IMG/VR virus record: IMGVR_UViG_3300027741_002057
Coordinates: 1-21,735 of that record
DNA length: 21,735 nt
Source: a virus
Reading direction: 5' to 3' (one strand)
Part shown: one piece after another, positions 6,444 through 18,000 of the stretch
Position numbering within the stretch: the stretch's first letter is position 1
Layout of the letters: each line of letters starts with the position of its first letter
Position numbers and translations under genes: made by a program
Notes under the pieces: model-generated
The model's input: only the letters and a program-made list of their open reading frames with translations
Told to the model about the DNA's origin: nothing
The model's database searches: none

Positions 6444-8476
6444 TATACTATTTTTTTCTTTTTGAAGAAATCTCCTACTTGAATAGCTTTTGTATCTGTT
6501 TTTATGTTGTATTGCTTATAATAAGATGCTACAAGTGTCCACATAGCTGCCATTGATAAATTAGATTTCTCTGTTTCGTTTACATTAAAACGTATCAAAT
6601 CGTATATTAATTCAGAAAAGTATATTTTGTTGTCTCTTCCTTCCCTTTCTATGTGTTGTTCTAGTAAGTTTACTCCTAGTGATTTATTTGATTCTGATGA
6701 TGGGATTCCATAGTCAGGATATTGGTCTAGCTTCATCATAAATGCTTCACAACCAAAGTTTTTGAAGTCATTTCTTATACCACCCTCTCTGTTATTTTCT
6801 ATTAATAATTGGCATCCAAAAAAGAAACATTGTTTAATCATATCCTCATTCTGCAAGGATGTTGTGTTAGGTCTTGCATGGTACTGCCATATGAACGATT
6901 TATCAAAAGTCTTAGACATTACACTATTATCATGTCTATTGTATACATAGCTTGCTGCCTTACTATTTATAGAATCTACTGTAATGTTATTTGCGAATGG
7001 GTCAATAGCACTCGTGAATCTGATATAATTTTTAGGTATAAATATGTTACCTCTTTTTTCTATTATATCATCAAATTTTCTAGTTTCTAGCCAATGTGTT
7101 AAGAATGATTTAGGTACTTTAAATTTAGAATCCCTGTCACCATCCTTCCATTCTACATCAGACATCATTTTGTTGTCCTTCCATATTAGATTCCCATAAC
7201 ACATTACTTCTTTTTCTATTGCAGTAATATTTGAATATGCATCTTCTAATAGTAGCTGATTAAAATGGCATTCGTTGTTAGATACTTTAAATGCTTCTTC
7301 TTCTGTTAGTGGTTCTTTTCTTATCTCTGCAATTAAATCTCTAGGGCTGTCTCTTAGTCTTTCTCTCTCTTCTAGTATGGACTTCCGATTTTTTAGTATG
7401 TGTGGTTCACCATATACATTAAACTCTCCTGACCTATCTGCAGGAATAAATAATTTATATAGCCCACTTTTTGTTCTTCCGTCTTCTTGTCTTTTTCTTT
7501 GGTCACTCCACTTCCACAACTCATCATATCTATATTTAATACCCAATTCCTCTACTGTAGTAGTAATAAGCATCTTACCTATAATTCTTCTTTGGATGTC
7601 TACAAGACACTTCCTTATCATAATATGTCCTTGTATTACATCAAACTCTACCTTACCCCTTTCATCACCTACATATCTTTTAAGTCTTTTACCATCGTAT
7701 GCTTTAGGATTGCTTTCTTTATAGTCTATTACAGAACGTAATTGTTTTCCCCTAAAGTTAGACGATGAATCTCTACCCTTAACAGATGTAAGTTGAAATA
7801 GCAATTCTTTTTTAGGTGTACTACCCCTTGATTTATCGTATACAGGTATAAAAAAATCAGGTAATTGTTGGAATGCAGGTACAATATGGTAGTCAAATAT
7901 TTCTGCTGCATCTTCTAATGTCTTGGATTGCATACCTCCTAAAGCCCTTGTACTCCTAGAAATACATTCGTAAATCATACAAGATGAAATTGCCGTCTTA
8001 CCGTTCCGCCTTTTACAGGTATAAAGCAATCCAAAACAATCAGGGTCTTCAACACAATACATCCACATATAAAATACCTCTAAGTCAATCATCCTAAATA
8101 AAGGTAATCCTGTATCTAGCTGCCAACAAGTAAGGTAAAACCAATGCAGTCCTGTAAGGTATATTTCCATCCCATTATTGTAAAACCATACCCCGTATAT
8201 TCTTCTATGCCACCATTTAGCCCTTATTTCTTCTAAGATTGGGTCAAAATAGTCTTCATCTATCTCTTGTTTTTGCTTTTCTTGATATCTTAAATCTTCC
8301 CAATTGTCAGGTAATGCATCTACTTCCCAATATTGTTCTGAATCTACATTACTTCTTTTAAATACCTCTACAGATTTTACATCCCCACTTTCAGATATAC
8401 CATATCCTAATGACGGAATATTCATGGTTAACCCATGCAATTCAATTACTGATGCGCCATCAATTTTTTTAAACAT
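6443..8476 (-). CDS. terL: Phage terminase large subunit (TerL)
   Basis: The DNA-packaging motor, 677 residues from the chosen start. The ATPase part carries Walker A CKRRNGKT at residues 154-161, a probable Walker B around 266-275 (KRYVGDERGK, acidic pair Asp271-Glu272) and a coupling motif ITTTVEE at 304-310. The C-terminal RNase H-like nuclease part shows SAIDPFA (Asp492), LLIENN (Glu560) and a late acidic DLIRF near 626. Together these fit a full two-domain terminase of the kind seen in Bacteroidota phages. The frame extends to an ATG at 8515, but the extra 13 residues (a Leu-rich stretch) lie inside the upstream gene and look like an out-of-frame artefact. The ATG at 8476, four bases after that gene's stop, is preferred. 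It packages genome DNA into procapsids with the portal, which is not in this window. Confidence 0.93.
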   Translation of the reverse strand: MFKKIDGASVIELHGLTMNIPSLGYGISESGDVKSVEVFKRSNVDSEQYWEVDALPDNWEDLRYQEKQKQEIDEDYFDPILEEIRAKWWHRRIYGVWFYNNGMEIYLTGLHWFYLTCWQLDTGLPLFRMIDLEVFYMWMYCVEDPDCFGLLYTCKRRNGKTAISSCMIYECISRSTRALGGMQSKTLEDAAEIFDYHIVPAFQQLPDFFIPVYDKSRGSTPKKELLFQLTSVKGRDSSSNFRGKQLRSVIDYKESNPKAYDGKRLKRYVGDERGKVEFDVIQGHIMIRKCLVDIQRRIIGKMLITTTVEELGIKYRYDELWKWSDQRKRQEDGRTKSGLYKLFIPADRSGEFNVYGEPHILKNRKSILEERERLRDSPRDLIAEIRKEPLTEEEAFKVSNNECHFNQLLLEDAYSNITAIEKEVMCYGNLIWKDNKMMSDVEWKDGDRDSKFKVPKSFLTHWLETRKFDDIIEKRGNIFIPKNYIRFTSAIDPFANNITVDSINSKAASYVYNRHDNSVMSKTFDKSFIWQYHARPNTTSLQNEDMIKQCFFFGCQLLIENNREGGIRNDFKNFGCEAFMMKLDQYPDYGIPSSESNKSLGVNLLEQHIEREGRDNKIYFSELIYDLIRFNVNETEKSNLSMAAMWTLVASYYKQYNIKTDTKAIQVGDFFKKKKIV

Positions 8477-8480
8477 AAGA

Positions 8481-9053
8481 TTAGTTAGTAGCAGCCATAT
8501 CTTCAGGAGTAGCACGTTTTACAACAAACTTACTCGCATCTTCATCACCATACAATTTTCTATATGCTGCATCAATTCTCAATTCGATTTTTTCCATTTC
8601 TTCGCCAAGTTTACCCTTACTTAGAAATGCATCTACATTTGCTTTATCCCTGCCATCTGTACTATCTTCAATTGGCTTTGTCATTCTCTTAAATGTTTGC
8701 CAATAGAATTCTTCATCTGCCATTATTCTAGCCCATAATCGGCTATTAATAAACTCCTTAATAAATCTATCTATACAGTCTAATGCATCATTGTCCTTTA
8801 AGCTAAATAAAGACTCTAGGTAACTGCCATCCGAAGATAGGTTATATCCTGCAAATTCTGCTGCTTGTTGCTTTCTAATTCTTAAATCCCTATATTCCTT
8901 TACAATAGGAGAATTATAATCATATACCGCTATGATATATCTTATAAGTTTCTCCTTTACATTTTTTATAGTCATCAATCTAGGATATACTACAAATAAA
9001 TCTTTTTTGCATGGGTTAAATAGGCATTTGTTAAAGTCTTTTTCGGTGTACAT
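8481..9053 (-). CDS. Conserved phage protein in small-terminase position
   Basis: A 190-residue soluble protein I do not recognise with certainty. It is rich in charged, helix-forming residues and has no membrane segment. Visible stretches are FVVYPRLM near 20-27, YIIAVYDYNSPIVKEYRDLRIRKQ at about 39-62, split by a conserved-looking YD-x-x-SP, and AAEFAGYN. The C-terminal third is likely helical with many acidic residues. It lies four bases upstream of the large terminase and just after the giant virion protein. That is where T7-like phages place the small terminase subunit, so a role in DNA recognition for packaging is a reasonable inference from position alone. No helix-turn-helix is evident by eye. 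A head or tail accessory protein is the alternative. Confidence 0.8.
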   Translation of the reverse strand: MYTEKDFNKCLFNPCKKDLFVVYPRLMTIKNVKEKLIRYIIAVYDYNSPIVKEYRDLRIRKQQAAEFAGYNLSSDGSYLESLFSLKDNDALDCIDRFIKEFINSRLWARIMADEEFYWQTFKRMTKPIEDSTDGRDKANVDAFLSKGKLGEEMEKIELRIDAAYRKLYGDEDASKFVVKRATPEDMAATN

Positions 9054-9057
9054 TGGT

Positions 9058-12000
9058 TTATTTTTTCTTTTTTGGTTCGTTCCCTAATTTAGCACCTGTA
9101 AATCCTTCTACTGTAAAATATAAAGTACCCATTAATACATCTTCTATTTGAAGATTTGTCATTCCTCTTTCTTTCATACTTCCAATAGCTTCTCTAACAC
9201 CTGCTGAAACAGGTATAGGTGCTTGTTGTTGTACTATATAGCTTCCAATAGTATATTGAGTTTCTCCTTTTTTAGGTTTAACATGAGAATATGGCAATGG
9301 TCTACCCATAGCATCTGTAGTTTCTACTATATCTGCTATTGTACTTGCAAAAGGAGATAGTTTATATCTTGCTTGAGTTAAAATTGTTTGATAATCTTTT
9401 TCAGCAGGTTTTTTCCATAATTGTTTTTTATTACCTGTATAACCTATAACTGTATTATCAAGTAAAGTACCTAATAGTTTCATAGATGCTAATGTTCCAC
9501 CTGTTACATCTAATGTTTTACCGCCACCTGTTTTAAATTTAAGCCAATCAGAACTTAATGGATTAGTATAATTAATTTTTTGTTTAGAACCCATTAATGA
9601 TAACAATGCTGAATTAGCTGCTAATAAAGCTACATAAGTAGCAATTTTTTCTCCTGCATTTCTAGCAACTAATTTAGCACCTGCTTTTTCTGCAGGACTA
9701 GCTTCTTTCCAATTTGTAAATGTTTTGGCTGCTTTTACAGGGTCTCCAATTAATCCTTGCCATCTTGATGCTTCTAATTTAGGTGCAAAAAATGTAGTAT
9801 TAACAATTTTAGATATTCTACCTCTTCCTAAATCTAATTCACTTGTGCCTGTAGAATGATTTACTAATTTAGCTATTTCTTTTGCTGTATTAGGGTCAGC
9901 CTTTTCTTCATTAGATAATCTATCATAAAATCCTTTGGCTAAATCAAGTCTATATACTTTTAAAGCATTAAATCCTCTATCACCTGTAACTCCCAATCTA
10001 TTAAACAATTTTTTAATACCATTTATTTTTCCTTCTGCATCTACATAATTTCCTTGATAATCATCATATTTAATTTTAGGGTCAACCGCTAATCCTGCCC
10101 TTTGCCAAAAAGTAAATTGTGGGTCATTTTTTAAATCTTCCATTGCCATTTCATATTTGGCAGTATCACCAAATGCATACTTGAATTGTTTAGCAAAAAA
10201 AGGTAAATAACTTTTCCATTTTGATGGTTGAAATATATTAGTACCTGCGTGAGTAATTCCTCCTACAGTTCCATGTCCAAATGTTTTTAATTTAAAAAAT
10301 GCACTAGGAATAGATTTTCTAAAATTTTTAATTTTAGAATTACCCTGTTCTTCTACCCATTGTTTTGCTTCATTAATAGCATTATTTCTTTTGTTTATAT
10401 TACGATACATTTCATCTGTTATTTCTTTTGCACCTTTTGGCTGAGAAATAGCAGTTCTTACTTGGTCTCTATTTAATCCTAAGTCTTTTGAAACTCCATT
10501 AAGCATTTCTCTATAGTCACTTCCTTTGTCTAAATATTCTTCTTTAGCATATTCCCATATAGATTTTGCTTCTTCTGTTGTAAACTTATTGTCTTTCTTT
10601 TCTGCAAATTTTATTTTTATATCTTGATTTTGTACAAAATCTCTAAAGGCTTTTTGTGCTGCTTTTTGTTTATCGGAATCAGAATTTTTATACCAATCAC
10701 TATTTTTAATATGTTCTAATCCATCTGCAATAGCTTGTGCAATATCACCACTTACTTCTACTGTTTTAGCCGTAATTTCTACTGCTGCATCCCAAACTAA
10801 TGAAGCAGGACTAGCAGAAGAAAATATATCAGGTCTTGATAATTTACCTTTTCTAATAACATTAGCAATTTCTTTTGATTTTTCTTTTATTCCTTCTTTT
10901 GCTTTAGGTTCAGTTTTTTCACCTTTGCTAATAGTATCAGTTAATTTTTTTTCTAAATCTTGTATTTTGTTATTTAAATCACTAACATTTTTTGTTAATC
11001 TTTCTACTTCTTTTGTTTGTTCTGTACTTAAATCTTTTCCTGTCTTTTCTTGCACAGCCATTGATACACTAACAAAATTACCTGTATCTAAATCAACTTG
11101 CCCTTGTAATGAACGACCTATTTCACCAAAAGCAGTTCCCATTGGCTTAACGACATTTTTAGCCCAATCATTTGCTTCTTTAATTGATTTTTTATATTCT
11201 TCACTACCAATGCCAAATTTTATTCGTGCATCATTAGCATCCCTTATTAATTCATTAAAATGCGCCCTAGCAACAGATATTATATCAGAATTTACTTTAT
11301 TATCTTTTTTAAATTCTTCTGCTGCTTTTATTGGGTCTGCACCATTTTTAATAAGTAACTTACCTCTTTCAGAATATTCTTCAGGTGTTAAAACATCACC
11401 TGTTTGAGGTTGTTCTAATCCTAATTTATCAGCTAATTCAGTTAACGATTTATGGGAGATACCAACCCTTTGCCCATTCCCATTTTCTTCTCCGTTTTTC
11501 TCGGTGGTAGTTTCATTCCCTTGCTCTCCTTGTTCCATTCCTCCACGTTTACCCCCTTGGCTTCCATCTCCTTCCTGTTTGCGTTGAAGTACTTCTCCTG
11601 CGCCTGACTTTTGTATGGCATCTATTTTATCTTTAATTGTTTGTAAATCTGTGTTGTTTTTTACTATATCAGATAGTTGTTCATCAGATACTTCTCCAAA
11701 ATTCTTTGTAATGAATTTTTTCTTTGCTTTTTCTGATTTAATACTATCGTATTGGCTTTGTAAATCGCCTTTTTCTTTTACTTTAGGAGTAGACATTAAT
11801 TCATCTATCTTAGCCTTATCTATCCCTATCTTTTCAGATGCTTTTTCTAATCCTGCTTGTATGTCTTTATCTGAAATACCTTTTTGTCTTTGTATTTCTA
11901 TAAAGTCTTTTATTTTAGAATCTTGGTCTTCTTTAGAAAATTGTTGTTTATTTTCTAAAATTGGTTGCTCTAAATATTTATCTAATGTTTTTGGAGATTT

Positions 12001-15000
12001 TCCTTCATTGCCATTATCCCATTTAGATTTATTAGCAGCATCTACTTTATCTTTAAAATTAGTAATATCTTTTCTAAATTCACTATCTGTAAGTTTTGAT
12101 TCTGAATCTAAAAATGCTTTATAATATTTATTACTTAATTCTTCTGCTTGTATTTTTAATGATTTTGGAACATTAGGGTCTCTATGTATTTCATAAAAAT
12201 AATGTCCTACACCATCAGGTATATCCCATCCTAATTTATTTCTAACTTCTTTTAAAGATTCTTTTGCTTTTGATTTTGCATCTTCAGGAAAATGCGAAAT
12301 ACCATCTTTTGCTAAATAGCCTTGAGGTGTCATTACCTGTATTTCGGCTATTTTACCACTTTTAGTTCTTAATTCAATAAGTCTTTTAGGATAACCTAAA
12401 TTAGTGGTTTCTCCCTCATTTCTATTTAATGTGGAATTAAATCTTCTTTTTATTTCATTAAATAAAAAATCTGCATCAGCATTTGTATTAACAATTACAT
12501 TTGCCCTAGCACCATCTGCCAATAAATTAGGTTGAACATCGTACCATCTAACTACTTTTACAGCAGCCCTTGAAGGTCTTTTAATACCAAATTCAGATTT
12601 AAATCCACCTGCTACCAATGATGCAACATCATTAGCTATAGTGTCTATTTCTTTTTTAGCTTTTTCGTATTGTTTTTTATCAGATGATATTATTGATGCT
12701 AATGGCTCAGATAATTTGCCTTCTAATTCTTTTATTCTAGCATCATCTTTATCAGAAAGTGATTCACCTTTATCAGCTAATTCTAATTGTTTTTGCCTTA
12801 AATCTCTATATTCTATAGCAGCATCAGATTCATTTATTTTCTTCCAATTTAAGAAGTTTTCGTTTCTTTCTTTGGCATTTTCCAATTCATTACGAAGCCC
12901 TGTCCTATCTTGCTCTCGCTGTAACCCTTCTCCATCAATCTTTGATATAATGGCTTTTCTTCTTTCAGCATCGATGTATTCACTTCTGACTGCGTGGTAA
13001 TCTTCTCTTGTAATTTGTCCTCCATATTCTTTGTATTTAGATTCAAAGATATTAATTTTTTCTTCAAAACCATCTATTTTAAATTCATGTATGTTAAAAA
13101 ATGATATTTCATCGTTTAAAAGAGTATAACCATTTTCATCAAATCCTGCATCTTTTACAGCCCTCATAGCAGCTTTCATATCATTAATACCAACCTCTAT
13201 CTTATCTGCATTATGGTATTTGCTACCTTTTTCTACATACATACCTGCAATGGTTGATTCCTGAACTTCAGGAGTTAAAGAACCATTAATTGCTGCATAT
13301 TTAACAATATCTTCAAACTTTCCTGTTACATTAACTACTGTAGTTACTTCACTTACACCTGCAAATCCTCCTATTCCATCTTTTTGATTATCAACTTTTA
13401 AATTAAAATAACCTGCTAATTTTTCATTTTTATTTTTAAATTCTTTATAAAATTCAGAATTTTGTAATAAAGCAGCTTGCTCAGGACTATCTACTCTAGT
13501 AGAATATAATGGGGCAACATTTACAGATGCAGAAACTATATCTTCATTTTCATTTTCTTCTCTTGAAAATTGTGGTTTTGCTTTTTCTGCTAATGGAGAA
13601 ACCCCTTCTGTTTTAGTTGGATTTAAATTTACAACCGAACTAATACCTGCTGATGCAGGAAGCATAGATGCTTGTTTTTCTTTATTACTTGCTATCGAAT
13701 TGCCATTCTCATCATTTACATGATTATACCAATAATCTCTTTGAGATAAAATGTGTATAGTTGGCTTTTCGTTGGCATCTGTAGACCTTAATGTATAAGG
13801 GTATGATTCATGTTCAGAAGTTTTTACAGGCTTAACATCTGCCCCTAATTCAATTATGGCATACATTTTACCTGACTGTTCACCCCTTAATGTAGGTTCA
13901 GCTAAAATATTAGAAAAACCTTGAGTTAAATTAGCCCTTGAAAGTTTTCCTCCTGTGCTTTTAAGTTTTTCATTAAAAGTTCCTGCCCCAAGAAATTCAG
14001 CTAATTGTTTAGCTACTTTTGGAGATGATGAATAAGATGCAATTCCTTCTAGTATATTTTGATTTAAAGATTTTCTAACGGGAAAGTCAGAATTTTCAGC
14101 AGGATAAAAATCTTTTAATTTTATATGTAAATCAGCCATAGTTTCATTACCTGTTATTTTAGGTAATGGTTTTTGAGATGGTTTCATGCCATCTTTGTTT
14201 TCATTCTTTAGTTTTTCAGTAGTTTTTATGCCTTTTATTATAGCTTTTCTTAATTGCTCAGGAGTAATACCTGATTTTTCACTAAAAGCCTTTGATGTTA
14301 AAATATCTACCAACCCAATGCCATTCAAAGATGAAGACATTAATTTATCAATTGGGGCAGAAATTAAAACCATTCTAACTTTACCATCAGGAGATTTTTT
14401 TCTAGCTTCATTTAATGTTTCTGCTAATTTAGATGCACCTCTTGATGTAGCTGCCCAAAAATCACCATTTTCATGAAACACCATAGGGTAATACATTCCA
14501 CCCTTACCATTAGCAATTAATTGTCCATCTTTTAATATTTGTCCTGAGAAACCTGCATCGGGCGCATGAAGTACGACTGCCCCTTTAAAATCATCTATAT
14601 TTTTATCAAAAGTTACATAACCATCATCTACTAATTTTTTAAATTCTTTTGAATTTTTAAAATATTTCCACTCTATTCCACTTTCTTGATGTTTAAAATC
14701 TGATTGAAATTGTACTCTTTCACTTGAATTTGCTTTTGAACCATTTTTAATTTCTATTTCTTCTCCTTTGGTAAATTTCTCAGAAACTAATTCTGCTAAT
14801 TTTTTAAGGTCAGTAATAGTATTTATATCTTTTCCTAATTCAAATCCTAACTTATTTACAGCATTTACAAAAAAGTCTTTTACTTTTTGAAAATTTGTTT
14901 TATCTATTTTAATTGTTCCATCTGCTACTTTTGCTATAAAATCAGTAATTGCTTCTTTTTTTATAGTTGTTGCATCTGAACCTTCATAAAGTTTGTTTGC

Positions 15001-18000
15001 GTTATCTATGACTTCTTTACCACCTTTTAAACCTTCTAATTGACTATGTAGGTTGTCAATTATATCAGGTCTATTTTTAGCCATATAATCTAAAACAGGA
15101 TGAAACCCTTCATGAAGCATAGTATCTGTAGTAACTCTTTCCATGTTTAGATGGATAGTTCCATCAGCATCTAAATAAAATCCTTTTGTAGTAGAATCTT
15201 GTTTTGTTCCACCTGCATCTATTACTGCTTTTTCATAACTAGATGGTGTTTCGTGTATGTTTACTTCTAATGGGTTTCCTGTAGTTTTTTCTACTAATTT
15301 AGAAACAGCTTTAACTACATTTTTAACATCTTTAACTACTTTCTTTTGTGTGTCATTTAATCCTTCTTCTGTTATTGTATCTATATTTTTAGAAGTATAT
15401 TTTTTAGCAGGTTTTGTTTCACCTTTAGGTTCTTCTATTATTCCTAAATGAGTTAATAAATCATCATGTACTGTATCTGCTGTTGTTTTTTCTTCTTTTG
15501 GTTTTAATTGTTCTTTAGCACCTTCTAATTGTGGGTATGTACCCGTAAGTTGTTTTAATTGGCTTTTCTTTTCTGATTCAGGTAATAAATCTAAAAATGG
15601 TTTCAATAGCCCAATAGCTTCATTTATTTGCATTGATGCTTCTTTTGGGTATTCGCTTAATCTAGCTTCTGCCGATTTTATAACTTGTAATAGGCTTTTT
15701 ACAGTTTCTATTACTTGCTCATTATCATTATCCTTTACTTTTTTAGTTTTATTTTTAGCTACTGCATTTACTTGTTCTTTAGGTGTTTCTGATTTAGGTT
15801 TTGATATTGGCTCTAGTGCATCTTTATTTACTACAAAGGCATCTACTCCGTCTATTGTATTTCCAATTACAATATCAACTCCTGCTTTTTTTAATTTTTC
15901 TTGGGCAGATTTATTATCCCAAAGCCTTGTTGTGATATCAGATGGATTTTCTCCTGTAGCCCATTCAGAACCTTTTTTTCTTTCCTTTTCTCCGATTATC
16001 CTATAAAATTCATCAATATCTTTTGCATTGTCAGAATAGTTTTCACTATCGCCACTTACTAATTTTAATATTTTTGCATCTTTTTTAATTGTAGAAGATG
16101 TCGTTTTACCCTCATCGCCTGCATATCCTTCTGCACCAATTTTATCTATTGAATGAAATCCTTTATCTAAAACTTCTTGACCTCCTCTATGCAATACAAA
16201 TCCTTCTCCAATATCATCTATATTAATTGGAGTATCATTTCTATCGTAAACTTCTTTGACAGGTTTAACTTCTTCTTTTGCTATTGTAGGTTTAACTTCT
16301 TCAACTACAGGAGTTACTTCTTCTATTGTTTTAGTTTCTGTTTTTTCTGTTGTTGGCTTAACTTCAGTAATTGCTTCAACTGTAGGCTTTTGAGTTTCTG
16401 TGGGCTGCTGTACTTCAGGGGCTTGTTTTTCAAGTTTAGTTTCAGTTTTAATAGGTTCTACATTTATTTTAGGTTCTACACCTGCTTCAATACCTGTTGC
16501 ATCATCTATTTCTTTTGGTTCTACTCCTTTTTTAGCTGCTGTATTTACTTCTTTATTTATACCATCTATTTGCTTTTGAATATCTGATATTTCTTCATCT
16601 ATTTTATTTTGAACAAATTCAGGTTTGCCTATTTTATCTAATTGTTTTTGTGTTATATCGTCTTGTAGTTTATTTGATTTTTCTATTTTACCTGCAAATG
16701 ATGCTAAATGTTCATCAGGTACATATCCTTCTACATTAGATGCAGCATTTTTATAATCTGCTATTGATTGTTTTATTTTTTCTCCTGCATCACCATATTG
16801 CTCTGATTTTAATTGTATTAGTTCTTCGGGTACATTTTTTAACCAATTCTTAGCTGCTGCTTTTAAATAACCTGCTGCAGGAATTATTCCTCCTATAATT
16901 CTAAATCCTAAATCCATTTTACCCCACTCTGCTGTACTTCCCCAAACTCTACCAATAGCATTTGGAAGTGTTTCCTTATATCCTCCTAATGATTCAACAC
17001 CTATTTTACCTATTTCAGATGCACCACCTAATGCTGCAATTTTTAATACACTTTTACCTGATTTTATTAATGCATTTTTAAATGTATTATCTGCTACTGC
17101 AGGTACTGTCTTAGGTAAATTTCCTAATTCACCTGACATTACAAAAGCCATAGCAGCATCAGGTAATGCCGTATATGTAGCAACATCCATTGCTTTTTTT
17201 GCAGCATCTACATCACTTAATCCTTGTTGTTTTCCTGCTATATATAATTTTCTTTTTTCATTTGCTAATGCACTATAATATGCTTCAGCTACCATAGCAG
17301 TAGTTCCCATTCCACCTGCTACAGCATTTAATGCTAATAATGATATAGGTTTAACTACACCCCCTATTAATTCAGCCCCACTACCCAATATTTTAGATGG
17401 TTTAGATGATTCTTCTTCTGTTTGTTCATTCATTTTTTGAACAAACTGATTCGGGTCGCTTATTTTATTTACATCATATGCATCTATAGGTGCTTTAAAA
17501 CTATTGTAAATTGTTTTACCTAATGTTTCCGCAAACCCTTCACTTCTAAATAATTTTGGTTCTCCACTATTATCTTTATCTACAACTAAATTATCATTAG
17601 ATAATTGATTATTTAAATCTCTTTCTTTTTGTAAATATTGTTGTGTATTAGGTTTTATTCCTTGATTTAAAAGAGAATTTTTTATTGCAGTTTGTTTATC
17701 ATCTTCCCTTTTTTGTAATTTTTGTTGTAATTCTCCTTCTTGTTGTGGTTCTGCAACTATTCCAAATTGTCCACCCTTTAATGTTGTTGGTAATTGTAAA
17801 TTAGTACTTGTTCCTTCTGCTGCTGCTTTTTCTTCTGTTGCTATTTTTCTAACAGGTTGTGTAGATGGTTTTCTAGAAACTTCAGTTGCTTTTGCTTTAG
17901 AAACCATTTCTAATGGCGCACTTGTATAGTCTGTTAGTTTTGAAGGTCTTTTAATTTCTTCTGTAGGTATTGTTTTTTGTCTTGAATCACTATATGCTGT

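Noticed and set aside
7275-7724. Plus-strand 149-residue frame antisense to the terminase
   Set aside because: Its Ser/Leu-rich composition follows from the antisense of charged codons, and it has no recognisable domain or plausible start context.
8477-8515. N-terminal extension of the large terminase from an ATG at 8515
   Set aside because: The extra 13 residues are a Leu-rich string lying in the end of the upstream gene in another frame; the ATG at 8476 gives a more natural start just after that gene's stop.
12849-13073. 74-residue Lys/Glu-rich minus-strand frame inside the giant gene
   Set aside because: It overlaps the giant frame completely, has no distinct start context and no recognisable domain; it is best explained as an out-of-frame shadow.
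16177-16587. Plus-strand 136-residue frame rich in Phe, Cys and Tyr
   Set aside because: It is antisense to the Lys/Glu/Pro/Thr/Val spacer, and its Phe, Ser and Cys bias is what the complement of that low-complexity DNA gives.
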